Source of the DNA: Sabulitectum sp964386635 | GTDB lineage: Bacteria; Fermentibacterota; Fermentibacteria; Fermentibacterales; JCC-6 | Direction of reading: 5' to 3' | NCBI GenBank assembly: GCA_964386635.1 | Contig: CAYLRO010000061.1 | Coordinates: 1-11,857 of the forward strand | Length of the DNA: 11,857 nucleotides | Part shown: positions 7,401 through 11,857 of the stretch, in pieces | How the letters are laid out: each line of letters starts with the position of its first letter | How positions within the stretch are numbered: position 1 is the stretch's first letter | The notes under the pieces: generated by a model | The model's database searches: none | Told to the model about the DNA's origin: nothing | What the model saw: the letters and a program-made list of their open reading frames with translations, nothing else | Translations under genes and position numbers: made by a program

Positions 7401-8109
7401 CAGGGATTCCGTAACGAAGCATACCGCCGGTGCGCTCTTTGGCCTCGTAGATGACAGCTTTGATTCCCTTTTTTCCCAGGAACCAGGCAGCTGTGAGACC
7501 TGCAGGACCTGCGCCTACAATGGCAACACTCCTGCCTGTTGGAGGAAGACACTCAGGTACTGTGGCATAAGCATTATCAGCGTCAGAGAGGTAGCGCTTG
7601 ATGTTGTTGATTGCTACAGGAGTATCCACATCCATTCTGCGGCATACTTCTTCACACTTCCTCACACAGACTCTGGCACACACAGCAGGAAGAGGATTCT
7701 TCTCGCGGATAAGATCAATTGCTTTCTGAAGTTCTCCCATCGCTGCAAGGGCAATGTATCCCTGCACATCAACATGTGCCGGGCATCCGTCCATGCATGG
7801 GCTTGAACAGTCGGCATAGTGGTTGGAAAGCAGAAGCTCGAAAGCTGTCTTTCTTGAGTCTTCTATTCTGGGATTTCTGGTTGTCACTTCCATTCCCGGT
7901 GCAATCCGTGTTGAACAGGAAGGAACAAGATTTTTTCTGCCCTTTACCTCCACAACGCATACGAAGCATGAACCGTACGGTGCAAGCTCCGGGGAGTAGC
8001 AGAGAGTAGGGATGTCGTCAAGCTCGTTTTCCCTTACCACTTCAAGAATGGTTTTCCCGGGAGTGGCTTCTATTTCCTGTCCGTTGATCGTCAGTTTTAT
8101 CATTTCCAT
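4450..8109 (-). CDS. stnA: Stn-type transhydrogenase large subunit: NuoG-like [2Fe-2S] + GltD/NfnB-like flavin module + ferredoxin + inactive formate-dehydrogenase-like domain
   Basis: This 1219-residue fusion contains, in order: a [2Fe-2S] domain (C37, C48, C51, C65); GltD/NfnB-type Fe-S cysteines (C101, C105, C109, then C144, C148, C152, C156); an FAD Rossmann motif (GAGPAG, 199-204); an NADPH site (GGGNTAMDA at 329-337 followed by YRR at 353-355); and the FAD-closing GGD at 475-477. A compact cysteine cluster follows (C571, C574, C576, C582), then a 2x[4Fe-4S] ferredoxin (C621-C631 and C664-C674), an FDH-type [4Fe-4S] (C700, C703, C707, C732) and a molybdopterin-oxidoreductase-like C-terminus without the catalytic Sec/Cys-His pair. 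The start at 8109 was chosen because GGTGG precedes it and longer forms would overlap the upstream gene. That gene's stop is 8 nt away. Domain order matches, from memory, StnA of the Sporomusa-type electron-bifurcating transhydrogenase. It should exchange electrons between NADPH and the NADH/ferredoxin partner subunits. There are no hydrogenase H-cluster motifs. The stn symbol is by architecture only. Confidence 0.85.
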   Translation of the reverse strand: MEMIKLTINGQEIEATPGKTILEVVRENELDDIPTLCYSPELAPYGSCFVCVVEVKGRKNLVPSCSTRIAPGMEVTTRNPRIEDSRKTAFELLLSNHYADCSSPCMDGCPAHVDVQGYIALAAMGELQKAIDLIREKNPLPAVCARVCVRKCEEVCRRMDVDTPVAINNIKRYLSDADNAYATVPECLPPTGRSVAIVGAGPAGLTAAWFLGKKGIKAVIYEAKERTGGMLRYGIPEYRLPDQVLDQEVEYIQKTGAEIHCGVRVGKDITLNDLKKKHDAVFLAAGAWTGKAMRVEGEFDTEGVVTGADFLPEKVDNPEPLKGTIVVVGGGNTAMDAARTSWRLNADKVIVLYRRTKAQMPADKMEIEDCIEEGIEIMELAAPVGIVRENGKLKALQCIRMKLGEPDSSGRRRPVPQEGSEFELPCDLVISAIGQNTILEGLTEIETGEVELTRWNTYVINTRTMETNVEGIFAGGDAADDGPTVAIDAIRDGQRAADSITAWLSGEKMKTEPFAVHKEFWSKPGRNELGDVKESPRHEVHMIEVDERRNSFREVATGFEPEDNAHETDRCLSCGCVRYDDCDLRLYSEEYGVDMEEFKGHVRKHKVDDSHPYIVYDPNKCILCARCVRTCARILPISALGLVGRGFRTEMRPAMNDPLVQTSCVSCGNCVDACPTGALTMKYPFAGRACLETEDIETRCGFCSLGCKITVRDFGDGHYFIKSSGKPGDYLCRYGRFGNELFIKQGRIKSSVVREGAGYRAVAFDEANRTIVEKMRKAAEVHGAGKVAVFVSPELTNEEFTAAARIAREGIGTNNIGSLAILSGGGRSGVLDKAFGFTASTADRGCIADADLLICNNTALEDDHLILAVDVIQKVKEGAKLIVSNSTLTNSDQHLATLAVDPMRGRGSYFWNAVMAELVSRKTLKPENLPGGEEFLKTGNIDREMAAAKSGVDLEDITKAADLVESASSIVIVHSPDRPQDAAPEDMEIFADLTLLLKDAGKQANMLLPRLIANSAGLETTGADPAFLPGRIPVNGSLPGAKTSEELRKLLEDGELAAAFIIGENPLEYSRTGSWFQNCTFVAAMDWTDTETTMAADITLPGSTFLETPGTRCNFEGRVLCFNGAVTPPSGKTGREVLDELAAEFGLQPVEPSEIIPAKLGEKIAFYWNTGEDRHWDGKGTLIPITMTGKASSIQPPLTHSQNYRKEIREVGTERFRVL

Positions 8110-8117
8110 GTTGCCAC

Positions 8118-9899
8118 CTACCGCTTCACTACTGCGCCGAAGTTGCAGCTTGTTATACACTTGCCGCACTTCACGCACTTGTCCTGGTCAATTATGTGTA
8201 CTTCCTTGACCTTGCCGGTTATGGCATCTACGGGACAGTTCCGTGCACAGAGTGTACAGCCGACGCATTTGTCGGCCAGGATGATGAAGTCAACCAGTGC
8301 TTCACACTCTCCGGCAGGGCATTTTTTGTCCTCGATATGAGCCTTGTATTCGTCAAGATAGTATCGGAGAGTTGTCTGTACAGGGTTGGGAGCCGTCTGC
8401 CCCAGGCCACAGAGACTTGCCTCTTTGATCTGCACCGAGAGTTTTTCGAGTTTGGCAATATCTTCAGGTTTACCCTCTCCTCTTGTGATGCGCTGGAGAA
8501 TCTCAAGCATTCTCAGAGTGCCAATTCTGCAGAAGGTGCATTTGCCGCAGGACTCGCTCTGGGTGAAGTTCAGGAAGAACCTTGCGATCTCCACCATACA
8601 GGTGCCCTGGTCCATGACAACCATTCCCCCTGAACCCATGATGGCACCGGTTTTCGGTATGGACTCGAAGTCTACAGGTGTATTCTTCTGGTCTGCAGGT
8701 ATGCAGCCACCGGACGGGCCACCCATCTGAACAGCTTTGAATTTCCCGCCTTCTTTGATCCCGCCGCCGATGTTGAACACAAGCTGCTCAATTGTTGTGC
8801 CCATGGGGACTTCAGCAAGGCCTCCTTTGGCAACTTTTCCCGCAAGAGCGAAAACCTTTGTTCCAGGGCTCTTTTCAGTGCCAACGGACCTGTAAGCGTC
8901 AGCTCCATTGGAGATTATCCAGGGAACATTGGCAAAGGTTTCAACATTGTTGTTGTTGGTCGGGTACTGCCAGAGTCCTTTTTCCGCCGGAAAAGGCGGA
9001 CGGATACGGGGCATTCCTCTTTCTCCCTCAATAGATGCAAATAGAGCGGTTTCCTCACCGCAGACGAATGCGCCTGCGCCCTGCTTGATCTTCATCTCGA
9101 AGTCGAAACCCGAGCCCAGAATGTTTTTCCCCAGGTATCCCTTTTTACGGGCTGCCGCAATTGCGGTTTCAAGCCTCTGGATTGCAAGAGGATACTCAGC
9201 TCGACAGTAAATGTAACCGAATCCGGCATTGATGGCCTTGCCGCATATGATCATTCCTTCAACAACAGCATGAGGGTCTCCCTCAAGAACCGAACGGTCC
9301 ATGAAGGCTCCCGGGTCACCTTCGTCTGCATTACAAACAACGAATTTCTTCTCTCCATGATTGCCGGCGGCAAAGGACCACTTCAGACCGGTTGGAAAAC
9401 CTGCTCCTCCACGGCCCCTGAGCCCGGAATCTTTCATTGTCTGTATAATCTCTTCAGAAGTCATTTCTGTAAGGGCTTTTTTAAGACCCTGGTAACCTCC
9501 GGCATCCTCATAGTCCTCAACCAGTTCAGGATTAATTGTGCCGCAGTTTCTGAGTACTATTCTATTCTGAGGGTCCAGGAAGGAGGTTTCAGCTCCGAAA
9601 GTTGAACCGTCTTCGTTGATACCGTAGACAATGTGTTCATCCTGAACGGGATTTCCCCCGAGTACATGATCGCTGAATATCTTTTCAGCTGATTCAGCAC
9701 TTACCTCACCATAGAAAGTCCTTTTCCCATTGTCCCTGATCTCAACCAGCGGTTCTCTGAAGCACATGCCGATGCAGCCGGAAATGGTGAGTTCGCTCTG
9801 TTCCGGGTGTTCTGCCGCAAGTTCCTTCAGTCTGTCGTAGACAGGCCCGGCTCCAGCGGACAGTCCGCAGGTGCCCATTCCAACAACGATGGTTCTCAT
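8118..9899 (-). CDS. stnB: NuoF/HydB-like NADH-binding FMN iron-sulfur subunit
   Basis: This 593-residue subunit should oxidise or reduce NAD(H) at FMN and pass electrons through iron-sulfur clusters. It begins with a thioredoxin-like ferredoxin domain (GMGTC11G, then GC42IGMC46), followed by the NuoF core: FMN/NADH loop GRGGAGFPTGLKW (162-174), DEGDPG (192-197) and GAGAFVCGEETAL (274-286). The N3-type [4Fe-4S] site is C451-x2-C454-x2-C457 with C497. The C-terminus carries a 2x[4Fe-4S] ferredoxin (C545, C548, C551, C555; C575, C578, C581, C585), absent from respiratory NuoF but usual in bifurcating HydB/HndC-type subunits. The ATG overlaps the stop of the upstream NuoE-like gene by 4 bp, with a GGGG ribosome site 7 nt before. 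Only three of the four usual cysteines are visible in the N-terminal ferredoxin domain. The family call is very secure; assignment to Stn rather than a hydrogenase rests on the downstream fusion partner. Confidence 0.92.
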   Translation of the reverse strand: MRTIVVGMGTCGLSAGAGPVYDRLKELAAEHPEQSELTISGCIGMCFREPLVEIRDNGKRTFYGEVSAESAEKIFSDHVLGGNPVQDEHIVYGINEDGSTFGAETSFLDPQNRIVLRNCGTINPELVEDYEDAGGYQGLKKALTEMTSEEIIQTMKDSGLRGRGGAGFPTGLKWSFAAGNHGEKKFVVCNADEGDPGAFMDRSVLEGDPHAVVEGMIICGKAINAGFGYIYCRAEYPLAIQRLETAIAAARKKGYLGKNILGSGFDFEMKIKQGAGAFVCGEETALFASIEGERGMPRIRPPFPAEKGLWQYPTNNNNVETFANVPWIISNGADAYRSVGTEKSPGTKVFALAGKVAKGGLAEVPMGTTIEQLVFNIGGGIKEGGKFKAVQMGGPSGGCIPADQKNTPVDFESIPKTGAIMGSGGMVVMDQGTCMVEIARFFLNFTQSESCGKCTFCRIGTLRMLEILQRITRGEGKPEDIAKLEKLSVQIKEASLCGLGQTAPNPVQTTLRYYLDEYKAHIEDKKCPAGECEALVDFIILADKCVGCTLCARNCPVDAITGKVKEVHIIDQDKCVKCGKCITSCNFGAVVKR

Positions 9900-10399
9900 G
9901 TGACAGCCCCTTCCGCAGCTTTTCTCCGGTATTCCTTGAGGATCTTCCGGAGAGAGGCCGGTGTCAGTCTTCCGTGGGTGTCATTGTTTACCATTATGAC
10001 AGGGGCAAGAGAACAGCATCCGATACAGGCTACTGTAAGGAAGGTGAAAAGACCATCTTCACTTGTATCACCTACCTCAATACCTATTTCATCGGTAATT
10101 GTTTCAATAATGGATTTTGCACCGGAAACGTGACATGCGGTTCCGGCACAGGCTCTTACCACATATTTGCCCATGGGCTTCAGCCTGAACTGACTGTAGA
10201 AAGTGATAACACCATAAATATCGGATTCTGGAATTGCAGTCACCCCTGAGATGTAGCTGATGGCTCTTCTTGGAATGTAACCAAAGTGCTCCTGAGCGGA
10301 CTGAAGCAGCGGAATAAGTTCCCCTGGTGCTCCGTCGTAACGCCAGAGTCTGTAGCTGAAGCTTTCCTTCTTGGCTGCCGTTTTCATCACTCCCTTCAT
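9896..10399 (-). CDS. stnC: NuoE/HydC-like [2Fe-2S] thioredoxin-fold subunit
   Basis: This subunit is about 167 residues, the normal length for NuoE/HndA/HydC proteins that carry one [2Fe-2S] cluster next to the NADH/FMN subunit. The N-terminal helical part has the family hallmark of a Q-x3-GYIP turn (AQEHFGYIPR) and the GVITFYSQF segment. Cluster ligands are C84-x4-C89 (CAGTAC) and C125-x3-C129 (CIGCC), numbering from the start at 10399. The start is ambiguous: ATGs at 10408, 10399 and 10387 are all in frame. 10399 has GGA at 8 nt; 10387 has AGG at 5 nt. It is the first gene of the tight three-gene set and overlaps the next gene by 4 bp, indicating translational coupling. A strong hairpin lies directly upstream. 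The family is certain, and its physical partner is surely the adjacent NuoF-like protein. Confidence 0.92.
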   Translation of the reverse strand: MKGVMKTAAKKESFSYRLWRYDGAPGELIPLLQSAQEHFGYIPRRAISYISGVTAIPESDIYGVITFYSQFRLKPMGKYVVRACAGTACHVSGAKSIIETITDEIGIEVGDTSEDGLFTFLTVACIGCCSLAPVIMVNNDTHGRLTPASLRKILKEYRRKAAEGAVT

Positions 10400-10413
10400 A
10401 ATCAGCATCCGAA

Positions 10414-10440
10414 CCCCGGGGGGAAATTCTCCCTCCGGGG
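10414..10440 (-). other. GC-rich hairpin in the leader of the NuoE-like gene
   Basis: A 27-nt inverted repeat has an outer stem CCCCGG/CCGGGG, a single A-C mismatch, an inner stem GGGA/TCCC and a 5-nt loop. It lies between the response regulator stop and the NuoE-like start. No T-run follows on the minus strand, so it is not a standard intrinsic terminator. It could act as an attenuator, an mRNA-processing or stability element, or a structure affecting translation initiation. The gap holds no other recognisable element. Confidence 0.55.
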
Positions 10441-10480
10441 CCGGTATTGATCAGAAATTTACATGTGAGTTGAGGTTTTA

Positions 10481-11467
10481 TCAGTCGTCTATAAGTTTGA
10501 TAACCTTTGCTTCCCTGACCCTGAGAACACCGTCTATCTGACTTAGTTTCTCTATGATCCTTGGAGTTTTTCCAACGGCCCCATGACCGGTGATCATACC
10601 TACAAGTTTGGATCCCTCGTCGATAACATCACAGACCACTACTTCGTCAATGAAGAATACCGTTGTGAAAATCTGCTGTATGGAGTCGGGATCTACATCA
10701 ACGATGATGTAGCTCATTGTTCCGGGCTGCCTTCTGGCACCTGTCCGGGCATCCTGTTTCACGGCTTTCTGGTAAGTGTCAATGAACTGATCCACATCTC
10801 TGTCCAGTTTTGGTCTTTCAACAGTGGACATGGAAAGAACCTTTACACCCTCAATCTTCTTAACCTCTTCGAATACTTTTTCTATGTCAGCCTGAGATTC
10901 AGCCTGGGCAAGAAGGATCACGTCGAAATCACCCCTGACAGCTTCGCATGACTGGATGTTTCTCATTGAGTAGAGTTTGTCAAAAATCTCCATGCTGTTT
11001 TCAGAGTCTGTTATCTTGATGGTCAGGTATGCACTCACGGATTCCCGCATTCCGTCATCTGCGTTGTCAGCTTCTGCCTCGGTTGCGGTTCGGCCCGGTG
11101 ACAGTTCATCCAGAGCTTCCACCAGGTCAGGGATCTCAAAAGGTTTGTCCAGGTAACCGGTGTTGTGTTCCGACAGCGCTGTGAGCATCAGCCTTTCGTC
11201 CCCGAAGCCAGTTATTACGAGTACAGGCAGTTCGGGGTACTGATTCTTGATGACCTTGAGGATCTTGAGACCGTCGATATCCGGCATGAAGATGTCTGTT
11301 ACCAGGTAATCGTAAGCTATTCCCTTGTTTCTTGCCTGATTAAGTTCGTGAATAGCAGAAATGCCGTCAGGGCAAGCCACAACCGAGTAGTCTTCCTGGG
11401 TCAGACCAACTGTCAGATTTCTGCGAATCTCAGCCTCATCGTCTATTATGAGTACACGGCCTTTCAA
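10481..11467 (-). CDS. Response regulator receiver fused to two Lrp/AsnC-type ligand-binding (RAM) domains
   Basis: This is a 328-residue protein. Residues 3-122 are a receiver domain with the acidic pair D9/D10, phosphoacceptor D58 (VTDIFMPDIDG), T86 and K108 (LDKPF), so phosphorylation by a histidine kinase is expected. A charged linker (123-143) leads to residues 144-220, which follow the beta-alpha-beta-beta-alpha-beta plan of the Lrp/AsnC effector domain. That region includes the GDFDVILLA strand typical of 'tGdyD' motifs and the closing GVKVLSMSTV. A second, more divergent copy spans about 250-326 (MSYIIVDVD to GVLRVREAKVIKLI). No helix-turn-helix is visible, so it is unlikely to bind DNA directly. 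It may sense a small metabolite or redox state and act through protein contacts. The start codon is TTG, supported by a perfect AAGGAGG 7 nt upstream. It sits on the same strand just before the transhydrogenase genes, 82 nt upstream of the nearest chosen start. Confidence is high for the receiver and good for the RAM domains. Confidence 0.87.
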   Translation of the reverse strand: MKGRVLIIDDEAEIRRNLTVGLTQEDYSVVACPDGISAIHELNQARNKGIAYDYLVTDIFMPDIDGLKILKVIKNQYPELPVLVITGFGDERLMLTALSEHNTGYLDKPFEIPDLVEALDELSPGRTATEAEADNADDGMRESVSAYLTIKITDSENSMEIFDKLYSMRNIQSCEAVRGDFDVILLAQAESQADIEKVFEEVKKIEGVKVLSMSTVERPKLDRDVDQFIDTYQKAVKQDARTGARRQPGTMSYIIVDVDPDSIQQIFTTVFFIDEVVVCDVIDEGSKLVGMITGHGAVGKTPRIIEKLSQIDGVLRVREAKVIKLIDD

Positions 11468-11474
11468 TGGTTGT

Positions 11475-11481
11475 CCTCCTT
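11475..11481 (-). promoter_or_regulatory. Perfect Shine-Dalgarno that fixes a TTG start
   Basis: AAGGAGG on the minus strand lies 7 nt before the TTG at 11467. No ATG or GTG is present in frame at a suitable distance, so this site decides the start of the response regulator. A full-consensus site paired with a weak start codon suggests tuned translation. Confidence 0.8.
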
Positions 11482-11507
11482 GTTTTGAATAATCGAACTG
11501 TATGGGA

Positions 11508-11536
11508 ACGCTAAATCAGCTGCCCATCCAAGTCAA
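11508..11536 (-). promoter_or_regulatory. Candidate promoter upstream of the response regulator
   Basis: On the minus strand TTGACT (11536-11531) is followed after exactly 17 nt by TAGCGT (11513-11508). The -35 match is good and the -10 match is poor. It lies in the 83-bp gap after the NfnB-like gene and could drive the regulator and the transhydrogenase genes separately from upstream genes. It is a pattern match only. Confidence 0.33.
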
Positions 11537-11550
11537 TAACCTAAAAGCTG

Positions 11551-11857
11551 TTACCGGACTTCTGCCCGGCACAGCGAAAGAGCATCCTCCAGATCGTCCC
11601 ATTTTCCGGAAGAAAGGTAGAGGTTCATAGCCCTTGCGGCCCTTCTCCCATGTCCCATTGCAAGGATCACAGTTGCCGCTCCCAGAACAATATCACCTCC
11701 TGCGAATACTCCTGGAACAGACGTCTGTCCCGTTGCCTCATTAACTATTATCCCACCCCAGTTGGTTACATCAAGCTCGGGGTATGAAGCGGGGACAAGT
11801 GGATTGGGACTGTTGCCGATGGCAACGATAAGTGCATCGGTTTCCTCTATGTATTCG
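11551..11857 (-). CDS. NfnB/GltA-type NADPH-dependent flavoprotein, C-terminal fragment (start beyond the window)
   Basis: The minus-strand frame enters from the right edge and ends at TAA (11553-11551), giving about 102 C-terminal residues. It includes the nucleotide-domain segment DALIVAIGNSPNPLV and the FAD-closing motif VPGVFAGGDIVLGAATVILAMG followed by a G-R-x-A-A helix and YLSSGKW. This pattern is characteristic of the small subunit of NADPH glutamate synthase and its relatives NfnB and sulfide dehydrogenase SudA. The ILAMGHGRRAA version is closer to the homotetrameric GltA/NfnB group than the equivalent segment of the large fusion protein downstream. The exact enzyme cannot be decided from the tail: an NfnAB transhydrogenase or a glutamate synthase-like oxidoreductase are both possible. 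It is on the same strand as the regulator and transhydrogenase genes and may belong to the same regulon. Confidence 0.85.
   Translation of the reverse strand, partial: EYIEETDALIVAIGNSPNPLVPASYPELDVTNWGGIIVNEATGQTSVPGVFAGGDIVLGAATVILAMGHGRRAARAMNLYLSSGKWDDLEDALSLCRAEVR

Noticed and set aside
7276..7806. A 176-codon plus-strand frame opposite the GltD-like module
   Set aside because: It is a mirror of the FAD/NADPH-module coding sequence on the other strand, with no recognisable protein features.
4450..8109. Annotation as an [FeFe] hydrogenase catalytic subunit (HydA/HndD), suggested by the NuoE/NuoF neighbours
   Set aside because: None of the H-cluster signatures (TSCCP, PCxxKxxE, ExxxCPGGC types) is present anywhere in the protein.
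4450..8109. Annotation as a functional formate dehydrogenase alpha subunit
   Set aside because: The catalytic Sec/Cys and the following His are replaced (S823, G824).
8109..8178. A longer N-terminus for the fusion gene starting at 8178
   Set aside because: It would overlap the conserved C-terminal ferredoxin end of the NuoF-like gene by about 60 bp, while the ATG at 8109 has a ribosome-binding site and begins exactly at the [2Fe-2S] domain.
4450..10399. Part of respiratory complex I (NuoEFG)
   Set aside because: No membrane-arm or NuoBCDI genes are adjacent, the NuoF-like subunit has an extra C-terminal ferredoxin, and the NuoG-like subunit carries an inserted NADPH flavin module.
1..11857. 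CRISPR arrays, tRNA or rRNA genes, insertion sequences
   Set aside because: No regularly spaced repeats, no tRNA-like cloverleaf with recognisable conserved positions, and no transposase-like reading frame was seen.

Overview
The window appears to come from an anaerobic, probably fermentative bacterium. The main evidence is an NADH/NADPH/ferredoxin-linked flavin and iron-sulfur complex, with no sign of a respiratory membrane arm. GC content is moderate. Two lipoprotein signal peptides and a '6-bladed beta-propeller' protein of a kind I associate with the FCB superphylum suggest an uncultured FCB-type lineage (Fermentibacterota-like). That placement is inference only; no rRNA or other phylogenetic marker is present.

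Left part, about 1-4390. A beta-propeller lipoprotein gene on the minus strand runs off the left edge. It is divergent from an M28-family zinc aminopeptidase gene. A small lipoprotein of unknown function with an apparent internal duplication follows, then a class II Fic-family AMP transferase with its self-inhibition motif. These are single genes separated by 70-180 bp gaps, typical of an accessory region. A hairpin terminator at 4410-4433 lies between the convergent Fic gene and the operon to its right.

Right part, about 4450-11857, all on the minus strand and transcribed right to left. At the right edge is the C-terminus of an NfnB/GltA-type NADPH flavoprotein. Next comes a response regulator whose output is two Lrp/AsnC-type ligand-binding (RAM) domains and no DNA-binding domain. 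A strong GC-rich hairpin follows, then a compact three-gene cluster: a NuoE-like [2Fe-2S] subunit, a NuoF-like NADH/FMN subunit, and a 1219-residue fusion. The last two gene junctions are a 4-bp overlap and an 8-nt gap, so the three are surely co-transcribed.

The fusion carries a NuoG-type [2Fe-2S] domain, a GltD/NfnB-type FAD/NADPH module, several [4Fe-4S] motifs and a formate-dehydrogenase-like C-terminal domain. That last domain has lost the catalytic Sec/Cys and His. This architecture matches, from memory, the Sporomusa-type electron-bifurcating transhydrogenase (Stn). It does not match a true formate dehydrogenase or hydrogenase, since no H-cluster motifs are present. The inferred job is exchange of electrons among NADH, NADPH and ferredoxin. 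The receiver-RAM protein beside it is a candidate redox or metabolite sensor for this operon and the most novel-looking gene in the window.
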